Shown here one piece after another: positions 1-9,422 of a DNA stretch of 64,000 bases. The DNA comes from Microbacterium jejuense (lineage in GTDB: Bacteria > Actinomycetota > Actinomycetes > Actinomycetales > Microbacteriaceae), in assembly GCF_019511665.1 (NCBI RefSeq), contig NZ_JAEUAW010000004.1:62001-126000 (forward strand), in the 5' to 3' direction. Made by a program: the position numbers and the translations under genes. Under the pieces are notes generated by a model, which saw nothing but the letters and a program-made list of their open reading frames with translations, ran no database searches and was not told where the DNA came from. How positions within the stretch are numbered: position 1 is the first letter of the stretch; every line of letters begins with the position of its first letter.

Positions 1-613
1 ACGCCGTACGCCTTGCCGATCGGGAACCATCCGAGGGCGACCGAGAAGATCGAGATCGCCAGGAGGCCCAGCCAGAAGTAGGGGATGGTGCTGAAGAACG
101 TGGTGATCGGGATGAGCACGTCCAGCCGGCTGCCTCGGCGCCAGCCGACGATCGCACCGCCGACGGTGCCGACCGCGAAGGCGATGAGGGTCGCGAAGCC
201 CACGAGGGCGACGGTCCAGATGAGCGACTGGCCGACGACCTCGGTCACGGGCCGCATGCCGTGCAGCAGCGAGATGCCGAGGTCGCCGCGCAGCAGGTGC
301 GCCCAGTAGTCGATGTACTGCTGCCAGAGCGAGGAGTCGGTGTCGAGGCCCAGCAGCGCACGCAGTGCCTCGGCCGCCTCGGGCGTCACGTTGCGGTTGC
401 GGGCCAGGTAGGCGCTCACCGCGTCGCCCTTCATCAGGCGCGGCAGGAAGAAGTTGATCGTGATGGCCGCCCACAGCGTGAACAGATAGAACAGGGCCCG
501 GTTGCCGAGGAACCGCCACGGGATCCGTGCGCGGCCCTTGACGGCGCCCGTTGCCGTCGTTCCCGCCTCGATCGCGTCGAAGTCGGGGGCAGGGAGCTGG
601 GGAGCCACGGCGC

Positions 614-617
<4 letters not shown>
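1..617 (-). CDS. ABC transporter permease, DppB/OppB type (3' end outside window)
   Basis: Reading the minus strand from the ATG at 617 gives an open frame to the window edge. It starts with a short cytoplasmic leader, then a membrane segment around FYLFTLWAAITINFFLP, then the extracytoplasmic loop typical of the first permease of peptide/oligosaccharide importers (LLGLDTDSSLWQQYIDYW, LLRGDLGISL), then a second hydrophobic stretch (LIWTVALVGFATLIAFAVG) and part of the core permease domain. It would form the membrane channel together with a second permease, probably further left. Its ATG overlaps the TGA of the upstream ATPase gene by 4 bp, so the two are translationally coupled. About 205 residues are visible of an expected 320-350. 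Substrate is unknown; peptide or oligosaccharide is a family-level guess. Confidence 0.85.
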
Positions 618-1419
<802 letters not shown>

Positions 1420-1423
<4 letters not shown>

Positions 1424-2244
1424 CGGTGGACCACCCCTCTCTCTCCGGTGAGTCTGGGGAAGGATGCCAGCAGCGTCCGCGTGTACTCGTCCTGCGGGTC
1501 GGTCCAGACCCGCTCGGCGGTGTCGAGCTCGACGATCTCGCCCTCGCGCATGACCGCGATGCGGTCGCTGATCTCGAGCAGAAGGGGCAGGTCGTGGGTG
1601 ATGAAGATCACCGAGAAGCCGAACTCGTGGCGCAGATGCGAGATCTGGCGCAGGATCTCGCGCTGCACGAGCACGTCGAGCGCGGTCGTCGGCTCGTCCA
1701 TCACCATGAGCTGCGGCCGCAGCGCGAGGGCCATGGCGATCATGACGCGCTGGCGCATGCCGCCCGACAGCTCATGGGGATACGAGCGGTAGCGCTGCGC
1801 ACCGACCTTGACGATCTCGAGCAGGTCGATGACCTCGGCGCGCCGCTGCGACCGCGTGAGTGCGGGGCGGTGCACCTCGAAGACGTCCTCGAGCTGGGAG
1901 CCGATGGTGGCCACCGGGTTGAGCGAGTTCATCGCCCCCTGGAACACCATCGAGATCTTGTCCCATCGGAAGCGGCGCATCTCTTCGGGCTCGAGGCCGT
2001 TGACGTCGATGTCCTCGCCGTTCGCGTCGTGGAAGACGACCGAGCCGCTGGTGATGACCGCCGGTGGTTTGAGGAGGCGCTGCACGCCGTAGGCGAGCGT
2101 GGTCTTGCCGCACCCGCTCTCGCCGGCGAGTCCGAGGATCTCACCGCGCTGGAGTTCGAGGGTGACGTTCTTGACGGCCCTGACGGGGGGATCGACGTCG
2201 TAGACGATCGAGAAATCGTGGACGGAGAGCAGGGGATCTCTCAT
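1420..2244 (-). CDS. ABC transporter ATP-binding protein, DppD/OppD type
   Basis: 274-residue ATPase with Walker A GESGCGKTT at residues 41-49, an LSGGMRQR signature and a Walker B LMVMDEPTTALD segment. I chose the ATG at 2244 (protein starts MRDPLLSVHD) over a longer frame starting at 2301, because the extra upstream residues are proline-rich, unconserved in look, and run into the hairpin at 2277-2313. It is the second nucleotide-binding subunit of the importer. The ATPase-ATPase-permease order after a solute-binding gene is typical of peptide importers in actinobacteria. Confidence 0.92.
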
Positions 2245-2276
2245 GGATGCTGGGTCGCTTTCGTGAGGGTGACGTG

Positions 2277-2313
2277 GCGGCGGGGCGGATGCGCACGGCA
2301 TCCGCCCCGCCGC
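2277..2313 (-). terminator. 16-bp perfect hairpin between binding-protein and ATPase genes
   Basis: Arms 2277-2292 and 2298-2313 are perfectly complementary with a 5-nt loop, and lie 6 nt beyond the stop codon of the solute-binding gene (minus-strand direction). No T-run follows. Such a hairpin would either attenuate read-through into the ATPase and permease genes or protect the upstream mRNA, giving an excess of binding protein over transporter (inference). Confidence 0.75.
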
Positions 2314-2319
2314 GATGTG

Positions 2320-3975
2320 TCATTCGGCGGGCTGCAGCTTGGTCAGGATCTGCACGATCGCCGGCTGCGTCGGGTCCGCAGAGGCGTACTGGTCGTCCTC
2401 GGACGGCCATCCGACGTAGTTGCGGGTGTTGAACTCGCCCAGCAGCGGGTGCGCACCCAGCGGGATGACAGGGACGTTGTCGACGAACGCCTTCTCGATG
2501 ACCGCGAGGGCGGCCTCACGGTCGGCGTCGGACGACGCGTTCGCGTAGGTGTTCAGCGCCTCGGTGACGGCCGGGTCGTCGAAGCGACCGAAGTTGAACG
2601 CCGCCTTGCCGTCGACGATCCACTTCGGGTCCATCGCGGACGTGTACAGGCCGTACGCGTTGCCGGTGTCCTCGAGCCAGTGGATGATCGCCTGGAACGT
2701 GCCCTCCTGGCGGGCGGCATCCCAGCCGCCCCAGTCCGGCTGGTCGACCTTGACCTCGATGCCGAGGCCCTCCTTGAGCTCTTCGGCCAGGAGCGCCTGC
2801 TCGGTGTTCCAGTCGCTCCAGCCCGCGGGGACCGAGATCGAGAACGTGACCGCCTCGCCGTCGGGGTCGATGAGGTTCTCGCCCTCCCACGTGTACCCGG
2901 CGTCTGTGAGGATCTGGCGCGCCTTGTCGATGTCGACCTCATAGTTCTGGTCGGCGTACTCGGGGATGATCTCGTCCTGGAGCAGCGCGCCGAGACCGGT
3001 CACGTTCCAGATCGCCTCGCTCGCGCCTTCGCGGGCGATGTCGACGTAGGCCTGACGGTCGATCGTCCAGGCGAGCGCCTGGCGGAGTGCCGGGTCGTTG
3101 AACGGCTTCGTCTGCAGGTTCATGAACAGCGTGCCCGCGCCGGCCGTGGGGGAGGCGAGGAACTTGTTGTCGGGGTCGGCCGACAGGTAGCTGTCCTCGA
3201 TCTGCGGGATGAACGCCTGCGCCCAGTCGGCCTCGCCCGTCGCCAGTGCGGTCGTCAGGGCCGCGTTGTCGCCGTACGAGACGTAGTGGAGCTCGGGGAC
3301 CGCCAGCTCTCCGCCCCAGTAGTCGGGGTTCGCGGTGAGGGTGACCGCCTCGGTCGTCCACGAGTCGAGGACGTAGGGACCGGTGCCGACGGCCTGGCCT
3401 TCGCCGGTGACCGGGTCGGTGTTGGGGTCGTCGATGTCCTTCCAGATGTGCTCGGGCACGATCTGGAAGTGCAGCACGCGCGCCTGCTGCGTGTACTTCG
3501 AGCTGTTGAAGTCGATCGTGACGGTGTCGCCGTCGACGGCGACGCTCTTGAGGTCGAGCGCGTTGGTGTCGTTGAGCTTGCCGTCGAGGACCTGGTTGAA
3601 CGAGAACGCGATGTCGTCGGCCGTGAAGTCCTCGCCGTCGCTCCACTTGACGCCGCTGCGGGCCACGGCGGTCAGCTGCGTGTAGTCGTCGTTCCACGTC
3701 ACCGACTCCGCGAGCCACGGGGTCGTTCCGAGGTCGCCGGTCGGGTTGACGAGGGCGAGCGACTCGAAGATGACCTTGCCGTAGCCGTACTTGGAGGCGG
3801 ACGAGTCGCCCAGGTAGGGGTTGTTCGACTCGGTGGTGATCGCACCGTCCGGCTTGGCGATGGTGAGCGCCGCGCCCGACGAGTCGCCGTTGTTGTCGCC
3901 GCTGCCACCGGCGCAGCCGGTGAGCACCAGCGCGGCGGCGACGCCGACAGCTGCGAGGGTTGTTCTGAGCCTCAT
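2320..3975 (-). CDS. Family 5 solute-binding lipoprotein of the peptide-type ABC importer
   Basis: 551 residues. A lipoprotein signal peptide ends in LVLTGC, with the lipidated Cys at residue 21, followed by a Gly/Ser/Asn-rich linker and the mature SBP_bac_5 fold. The segment ITTESNNPYLGDSSASKYGYGKVIFESLALV and the later WSDGEDFTADDIAFSFN are hallmark stretches of this family (quoted in two parts). It captures peptide or oligosaccharide substrate outside the membrane and delivers it to the permeases. It is the first gene of the minus-strand operon and faces a tetR gene across a 198-bp divergent region, which suggests substrate-responsive repression. The substrate cannot be read from the sequence. 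Confidence 0.92.
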   Translation of the reverse strand: MRLRTTLAAVGVAAALVLTGCAGGSGDNNGDSSGAALTIAKPDGAITTESNNPYLGDSSASKYGYGKVIFESLALVNPTGDLGTTPWLAESVTWNDDYTQLTAVARSGVKWSDGEDFTADDIAFSFNQVLDGKLNDTNALDLKSVAVDGDTVTIDFNSSKYTQQARVLHFQIVPEHIWKDIDDPNTDPVTGEGQAVGTGPYVLDSWTTEAVTLTANPDYWGGELAVPELHYVSYGDNAALTTALATGEADWAQAFIPQIEDSYLSADPDNKFLASPTAGAGTLFMNLQTKPFNDPALRQALAWTIDRQAYVDIAREGASEAIWNVTGLGALLQDEIIPEYADQNYEVDIDKARQILTDAGYTWEGENLIDPDGEAVTFSISVPAGWSDWNTEQALLAEELKEGLGIEVKVDQPDWGGWDAARQEGTFQAIIHWLEDTGNAYGLYTSAMDPKWIVDGKAAFNFGRFDDPAVTEALNTYANASSDADREAALAVIEKAFVDNVPVIPLGAHPLLGEFNTRNYVGWPSEDDQYASADPTQPAIVQILTKLQPAE

Positions 3976-4051
3976 TGCTTCTCCTTGGGTGTGTGCACGA
4001 CATCGTGCCTCCGGGAGGGTAGACGACGATGTCCGAGTGATTGCCGCATCA

Positions 4052-4069
4052 ACTTACAATCAAGTAAGT
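4052..4069. promoter_or_regulatory. Candidate TetR operator in the divergent promoter region
   Basis: ACTTAC (4052-4057) and GTAAGT (4064-4069) form a 6-bp inverted repeat with a 6-nt spacer. It sits in the only A/T-rich part of the interval between the binding-protein gene and the tetR gene. CAAGTA recurs directly at 4061 and 4078. The position fits an operator for the adjacent TetR protein, but binding is inferred. Confidence 0.5.
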
Positions 4070-4173
4070 AATCTTTGCAAGTAGGCTTCATCCGCGACGC
4101 GGCGGATGCCGCCGATAAACTCGCACACGCCGGTTCATGCGCCCGGAAACGCGGATGAGAAGGGGGCTTGACG

Positions 4174-4830
4174 ATGGCTGCTCAGCGACGCCAGCCGCGC
4201 TCACGACCCGAGACACTCGCCCGCCGGCGCGACATCCTCGACGCCGCGGTCGAGATCTTCGGCAGCAAGGGATTCGCCGGCGGGACGCTGCAAGAGATCG
4301 CGGACCAGGTGGGCATGACCCACGCCGGGATCCTCCACCACTTCGGATCGAAGGACCAGCTGCTCATCGAGGTCCTGCAGCACCGCGACGACACCGATGT
4401 CGCGGACCTGGAGGGTCAGCACATCCCCGACGGCATGCCGCTGTTCCGCCATCTGGTTCGGACGGCGTTCGTCAACGCCCACCGCGCCGGCATCGTGCAG
4501 GCGTACGCCGTTCTCTCGGCGGAGTCGGTGACGGACGACCACCCCGGTCGCGCCTTCTTCGAGAAGCGCTACCGCACGCTGCGGGCCGAGGTCGCGCACG
4601 CCTTCGAGGTCGTGTGCGCCGAGCGGGGCGTCACCGAGCCCGCGACCGTCGGCGTGGCATCGGCCAGCATCCTCGCCGTCATGGACGGCCTGCAGGTGCA
4701 GTGGCTGCTCGACCCCTCCGCGGTCGACCTCGCCCGGGCGTCCGAGTTCGCGATCGAGGCGATCGTGTCGGCCGTGCTCACACCGCAGCCATCGCCGCTG
4801 GCCGAGTCGGCCCCGAGCGCGCAGACATAG
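4174..4830 (+). CDS. TetR/AcrR family transcriptional regulator
   Basis: 218 residues. The N-terminal helix-turn-helix is clear (RRRDILDAAVEIFGSKGF, then GTLQEIADQVGMTHAGIL and HHFGSKDQLL). The C-terminal ligand domain is variable, as usual for the family. The ATG at 4174 has AGAAGGGGG about 8 nt upstream and is preferred to the TTG at 4168. Being divergent from the ABC importer, it most likely represses that operon and possibly itself. The ligand is unknown. Confidence 0.9.
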   Translation: MAAQRRQPRSRPETLARRRDILDAAVEIFGSKGFAGGTLQEIADQVGMTHAGILHHFGSKDQLLIEVLQHRDDTDVADLEGQHIPDGMPLFRHLVRTAFVNAHRAGIVQAYAVLSAESVTDDHPGRAFFEKRYRTLRAEVAHAFEVVCAERGVTEPATVGVASASILAVMDGLQVQWLLDPSAVDLARASEFAIEAIVSAVLTPQPSPLAESAPSAQT

Positions 4831-4867
4831 AGAGAGTGGATGCCGGGCGCCCGGCATCCACTCTCTC
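4830..4867. terminator. 38-bp perfect palindrome, bidirectional terminator
   Basis: Positions 4830-4848 and 4849-4867 are exact reverse complements (19+19 bp, no unpaired loop base by design). It starts at the last base of the tetR stop codon and lies 8 bp from the end of serC, so it can fold in transcripts from either side of this convergent pair. The arms contain the GGATGCC motif that is common in this window. Confidence 0.85.
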
Positions 4868-4875
4868 GAGGCTTG

Positions 4876-6000
<1,125 letters not shown>

Positions 6001-6120
6001 CTAGAGACGCCCCCGCGCCCCGCCCGACCGCGTGACGGCCCGGCAGCGCGGGCGTACGGCCTCGGTGTCGGGTGCGGAGGATAGGCTGTCCTTTGCCCCT
6101 TGAGAACTGAGGACACCGCG

Positions 6121-6822
6121 ATGACAGACCTGATCGACACCACCGAGATGTACCTGCGTACGATCCTCGAGCTCGAAGAGGAGAACATCGTTCCGCTGCG
6201 CGCGCGCATCTCGGAGCGCCTGGGCCACTCGGGGCCGACGGTGTCGCAGACGATCGGGCGCATGGAGCGCGACGGCCTCGTCGTCGTGTCGGAGGACCGC
6301 AGCCTCGAGCTCACCGACGCCGGCCGTCAGAAGGCCGTCGACGTCATGCGCAAGCACCGCCTCGCCGAGCGCCTGCTGTCGGATGTCATCGGGCTGGACT
6401 GGGCGTACGTGCACGAAGAGGCGTGCCGGTGGGAGCACGTCATGAGCGAGCAGGTGGAGCGCCGCCTCGTCGAGCTGCTCGGGCACCCCACCGAGTCGCC
6501 GTACGGCAACCCGATCCCCGGGCTCGACCAGCTGGGCGACGTGCCGGCGACGGAGTTCGAGCAGGGTGTGGTCGGACTCGTCCGCCGTCTCAACGACGCC
6601 GGCGAGCCGATCACCGGCACGGTGCGCCGCCTTGCCGAGCCCGCGCAGGTCGATCCCGAGCTGCTGCAGCAGCTCAAGGGCGCCGGTGTCGTGCCGGGCG
6701 CCGTCGGCGACTACCGCTACAACGAGGGCTACGTCCTGGTGCAGATGCGCGGCAGCGACGAGGGTCTCGAGCTCCCGGTCGAGCTCGCATCGCACATCTT
6801 CCTGGTCGACGACGTCCACTGA
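6121..6822 (+). CDS. dtxR: Iron-dependent transcriptional repressor, DtxR/IdeR family
   Basis: 233 residues: winged HTH (1-70), dimerisation/metal domain (71-140) and a C-terminal SH3-like domain. With the ATG at 6121, the metal ligands fall at the same numbers as in Corynebacterium diphtheriae DtxR: M10, C102, E105, H106 (primary site) and H79, E83, H98 (ancillary site). That indicates an Fe2+-type DtxR/IdeR rather than MntR. GAGGAC lies just upstream as a ribosome site; the in-frame TTG at 6100 is a less likely start. A matching iron box sits before the siderophore operon at 21312-21327, a likely target. Confidence 0.92.
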   Translation: MTDLIDTTEMYLRTILELEEENIVPLRARISERLGHSGPTVSQTIGRMERDGLVVVSEDRSLELTDAGRQKAVDVMRKHRLAERLLSDVIGLDWAYVHEEACRWEHVMSEQVERRLVELLGHPTESPYGNPIPGLDQLGDVPATEFEQGVVGLVRRLNDAGEPITGTVRRLAEPAQVDPELLQQLKGAGVVPGAVGDYRYNEGYVLVQMRGSDEGLELPVELASHIFLVDDVH

Positions 6823-6879
6823 GATCGGGATGCCGCCACCCGCGGTGATGGCCATCCAGAGGTTTGCCAGGCGCGTAGC

Positions 6880-6908
6880 GTGACAGAATCGTGACCTTCG
6901 GGTAGCCT
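6880..6908 (+). promoter_or_regulatory. Probable sigma-70 promoter of the M23 peptidase transcript
   Basis: GTGACA (6880-6885) and TAGCCT (6903-6908) are spaced 17 bp apart, a good housekeeping-sigma match for a high-GC actinobacterium. Transcription would begin near 6915 and give a leader of about 155 nt before the peptidase start. Confidence 0.6.
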
Positions 6909-6914
6909 CGAACA

Positions 6915-7066
6915 GTCCACCAGGCGAGAAGCCCGCCGACCGGACCCCGCGTGGATCGCCTCTCCGGCTCGTCGTCCACGCGGTGCACAGTTGCGTCCGT
7001 GTCCCGACACGTGCGCCCTCACGCAACCCGACGAGCCAGGCGCTCCGGCGCAGAGGCGCCGGAGGA
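6915..7066 (+). promoter_or_regulatory. Structured 5' leader with RBS-sequestering hairpin; candidate c-di-AMP (ydaO/yuaA-type) riboswitch
   Basis: The leader has a 9-bp perfect stem (6947-6955 with 6975-6983), a TTGCGT/ACGCAA stem enclosing a GTGTC/GACAC stem (about 6990-7026), and a terminal 9-bp stem, 7043-7051 with 7056-7064. That last stem buries the GGAG ribosome-binding site of the TTG start at 7071. This is the expression platform expected of a translational switch. ydaO/yuaA c-di-AMP riboswitches are known upstream of cell-wall hydrolases in Actinobacteria. I cannot verify the aptamer consensus by eye, so the class is inferred. Confidence 0.5.
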
Positions 7067-7070
7067 CAGT

Positions 7071-7982
7071 TTGGCTGAACAGATCGAGTCGCCCGCGAAC
7101 GGACCCGAGCACGACGCGACCCATCAGAGCCGTCGTGCGCGCACGCGCCAGGCCGCTCCCGCGAGACGCTCGCGCGGCACGGTGGCGCCCGCGAAGTCCG
7201 CACCCACGACGGTCTCCGCATCGACGCGCCCCCCTGCGAAGAAGGGGCGCATCACGAAGTCGCTGCGCAGCGTCGTCATCCTCAGCATGGTCGGCGGCCT
7301 CGTCGCGACCGTCGCACTGCCGGCCTTCGCCGCCGGCGCCGCCAAGAGCGGCGAGGAGTCGATGACCCTGCAGCAGATGGCGATGGACGACGCGCAGACG
7401 TTCGTGGCGGCATCCGATTCGACGAGCGCCGAGCTCGCACGCGACAGCTACTCGGCCACGACGTCGGAAGAGATCGAGAAGAAGAAGGCGGCCGAAGCCG
7501 CTGCCGAGCGCGCCCGCGAGGCGGCGAAGCGTGCGTCGGCGGCATCCGCCTCCGTCGGCACGAACATCGCGCTCATCTCGCCCGGATCCGGCGAGGTGCG
7601 CTGGCCGCTCCTCAACTTCACGAAGGGCCGCGGCCTGTGGGACTCGGGCTACCACCAGGGCGTCGACCTGCTGACGTCGTGCGGAACGCCCATCTATGCG
7701 ACGGCCGCGGGCGTCGTCAAGGTCTCGCAGGAGAGCTACGGCGGCTACGGCGTGGCGGTCTCGATCGACCACGTCCTGGGCGGCCAGCGGGTCAACTCGC
7801 TCTACGGCCACATGACGTACGGCTCGCGGCAGGTCGCGGTGGGTCAGACGGTCGAGGCCGGGCAGCTCATCGGGCTGGTCGGCAGCACCGGCAGCTCGAC
7901 CGCATGCCACCTGCACTTCGAGGTCCACATCAACGGGTCCGTCGTCGACCCCTGGGCCTGGCTGCAGGCGAACGCCGGCTGA
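7071..7982 (+). CDS. Membrane-anchored M23 family metallopeptidase
   Basis: 303 residues from the TTG at 7071, which has GGAGGA at 7061-7066; a frame extending further upstream would begin inside the structured leader. There is a basic cytoplasmic N-terminus, a membrane segment at about 64-88 (VVILSMVGGLVATVALP), an E/K/A-rich coiled coil at about 133-158 and a C-terminal LytM/M23 domain. Zinc ligands are H195 and D199 in HQGVD and H282 in HLHFE, with catalytic His at 247 (YGHM) and 280. It would cut peptidoglycan cross-bridges or stem peptides outside the membrane during growth or division. The structured leader suggests control by a wall-homeostasis signal. Confidence 0.88.
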   Translation: MAEQIESPANGPEHDATHQSRRARTRQAAPARRSRGTVAPAKSAPTTVSASTRPPAKKGRITKSLRSVVILSMVGGLVATVALPAFAAGAAKSGEESMTLQQMAMDDAQTFVAASDSTSAELARDSYSATTSEEIEKKKAAEAAAERAREAAKRASAASASVGTNIALISPGSGEVRWPLLNFTKGRGLWDSGYHQGVDLLTSCGTPIYATAAGVVKVSQESYGGYGVAVSIDHVLGGQRVNSLYGHMTYGSRQVAVGQTVEAGQLIGLVGSTGSSTACHLHFEVHINGSVVDPWAWLQANAG

Positions 7983-8008
7983 GTCTCCACGATCTGCAAC
8001 ACAGCAGG

Positions 8009-8042
8009 GATGCCCCGCGCCGATGGCGCGGGGCATCGTTCT
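8009..8042 (+). terminator. Rho-independent terminator after the M23 peptidase gene
   Basis: A 13-bp perfect stem (8009-8021 with 8025-8037), 3-nt loop, then GTTCTT. It lies 26 nt after the stop codon and ends the peptidase transcript. Confidence 0.85.
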
Positions 8043-8136
8043 TCGACACGCCACGCGACGTTCACGATGCGCATCGCCCTCGGTGTCTGCAGCGTGCGTT
8101 ACCCTGATTCCGACGCTGAGAGAGCGGAGGGAGCCG

Positions 8137-8247
8137 ATGGGCTGCACACCACGCATCCGAACCACGGATGCTCTGGGACGCCTCGTCCTTCGGCATTGCA
8201 TGAGCGGATGCCGCGGCATTGCCGTGGCGCCAGGGCGCTGTCTGTGA
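8137..8247 (+). CDS. Small Cys-containing ORF (36 aa), possible regulatory leader peptide
   Basis: The ATG at 8137 follows a strong Shine-Dalgarno GGAGGGAG at 8126-8133. The 36-residue product has cysteines at 3, 21, 25 and 35 (HCMSGCRG around 20-27). The stop codon TGA (8245-8247) overlaps the loop and descending arm of the terminator at 8234-8256, so a translating ribosome would disrupt the terminator. That layout suggests an attenuator controlling the HNH gene 90 bp downstream, or a free-standing small protein. I do not recognise the peptide, and no clear -35 is visible upstream (a possible -10 is TACCCT at 8100). Confidence 0.45.
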   Translation: MGCTPRIRTTDALGRLVLRHCMSGCRGIAVAPGRCL

Positions 8248-8262
8248 GACAGCGCCTTTTTT
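8234..8262 (+). terminator. Strong intrinsic terminator overlapping the small ORF stop
   Basis: GGCGCTGTCT (8234-8243) pairs perfectly with AGACAGCGCC (8247-8256) across a GTG loop, followed by six Ts. It ends the transcript carrying the 36-codon ORF before the HNH nuclease gene. Confidence 0.92.
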
Positions 8263-8337
8263 CATGCCCCTGAGCCCTTGATCGTCATGTGATTCGAATC
8301 ACCGGAAAGCCGTTCCGGCCGTTCGAGAGGATGATCG

Positions 8338-8835
8338 ATGCGCACACTGGTGCTGAATGCAGGTTACGAGCCGCTCGCGGTCGTGTCGTTCAAACGGGCC
8401 CTCGTGCTCGTGATGAACGAGAAGGCGACGGTGGTCGAGCACACCGAGACGGATCCGGTGTGGGGGACCAGACGCTCGTACGAACGACCGGCGGTGATCA
8501 TCCTGACCCGCTACGTGCGGGTGCCGGGCGGGCGCCATGTGCCGGTGACGCGGCGGGGCGTGCTGCGGCGCGACAACCACCACTGCGCGTACTGCGGAAA
8601 GTCCGCCTCGACCATCGATCACGTCCTGCCGCGTTCGCGCGGCGGCGCGGACTCGTGGGAGAACCTGGTCGCGTGCTGCCTGCGCTGCAACAACGTCAAG
8701 GGCGATCGCACCCCGCAGGAGATGGACTGGGAGCTGCGCTTCACGCCGCGCCCGCCGCGCGGCGCGCAGTGGACGGTGCGGGGCACCGAGCGCACCGACC
8801 CGCGCTGGGAGCCGTACCTGACGCTCGCCGCCTGA
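8338..8835 (+). CDS. HNH endonuclease
   Basis: 165 residues. The HNH fold is visible as CAYC (C83, C86), then IDHVLPRSRGG with the catalytic D94-H95, N109 in SWENLV, and CLRC (C114, C117) followed by NNVKGDRTP. The N-terminal MRTLVLNAGYEPLAVVS is typical of a widespread stand-alone actinobacterial HNH family found in almost every genome of the phylum. Its biological substrate is not established; a role in DNA processing or repair is possible. GAGAGGA precedes the ATG. It is transcribed from the interval downstream of the terminator at 8234-8262. Confidence 0.9.
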   Translation: MRTLVLNAGYEPLAVVSFKRALVLVMNEKATVVEHTETDPVWGTRRSYERPAVIILTRYVRVPGGRHVPVTRRGVLRRDNHHCAYCGKSASTIDHVLPRSRGGADSWENLVACCLRCNNVKGDRTPQEMDWELRFTPRPPRGAQWTVRGTERTDPRWEPYLTLAA

Positions 8836-8853
8836 CGCGTCGCGCCCGGTCGG

Positions 8854-9375
8854 TCAGTCGCCGTCCAGCACGCGCAGCCAGCGGGTGAGCAGCGGTTCGA
8901 GGGCTCGTGTGTCGTCCTCGCCGAGCTCGGCGAGGATCCGGTGCTCGTTCTGCAGGTGCGCGGCGATGGCGCGGTCGATGAGCTCCCGTCCGCTCGGGGT
9001 GAGGCGCACCAGGCGCTTGCGAGCGTCGGATGCCTCGGCCCGGCGCTCGACGAGCCCCCGGGCTTCCAGGCGGTCGACGCGCTTGGTGAGGCCTCCGGTG
9101 GTCACGAGCGTGTGGTCGGCGAGCTCGCCGGCAGCGCGTTCGTACGGCGCGCCCGCGCGCCGCAGGGTGGCGAGCACATCGAACTCGCCCTCGCTGAGTC
9201 CGAAGTCCGCGTAGACGGCGACCAGGCGCTCGGTCAGGATCAGCGCGATGCGGTGCAGGCGTCCGATGACGCCCTGGGGGCCAGGGTCGAGGTCCGGGCG
9301 CTCGCGCCGCCACTCCTGCTGGATCTGGGCGACCCTGTCGTCGGGGAGGTCGGGCGAGGGCGTCTGACGGGCCAT
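8854..9375 (-). CDS. MarR family transcriptional regulator
   Basis: 173 residues with the MarR winged-helix core: GLSEGEFDVLATLRRAG, then DHTLVTTGGLTKRVDRLEARGLV as the recognition helix region, and RRAEASDARKRLVRLTPSG as the wing. It is divergent from an EamA-type exporter gene with only 30 bp between starts, and palindromes fill that gap, so it very probably represses the exporter and itself. Confidence 0.92.
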   Translation of the reverse strand: MARQTPSPDLPDDRVAQIQQEWRRERPDLDPGPQGVIGRLHRIALILTERLVAVYADFGLSEGEFDVLATLRRAGAPYERAAGELADHTLVTTGGLTKRVDRLEARGLVERRAEASDARKRLVRLTPSGRELIDRAIAAHLQNEHRILAELGEDDTRALEPLLTRWLRVLDGD

Positions 9376-9384
9376 CGCGCCAGT

Positions 9385-9422
9385 TTACCTTCCTGGTAAG
9401 ATAAAATGTCTTCCGTGGAAGA
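9385..9422. promoter_or_regulatory. Two adjacent palindromes, likely MarR operators and divergent promoter
   Basis: TTACC-N5-GGTAA (9385-9399) and TCTTCC-GT-GGAAGA (9409-9422) lie between and over the two start codons. TAAGAT at 9397-9402 could be the -10 of the exporter, so repressor binding would cover it. The second palindrome extends into the first codons of the exporter gene. Confidence 0.65.

Noticed and set aside
1426..4071. Long plus-strand open frame opposite the ABC operon
   Set aside because: Composition (Val/Asp/Arg/Gly periodic) is that of an antisense shadow; the minus-strand genes carry all motifs.
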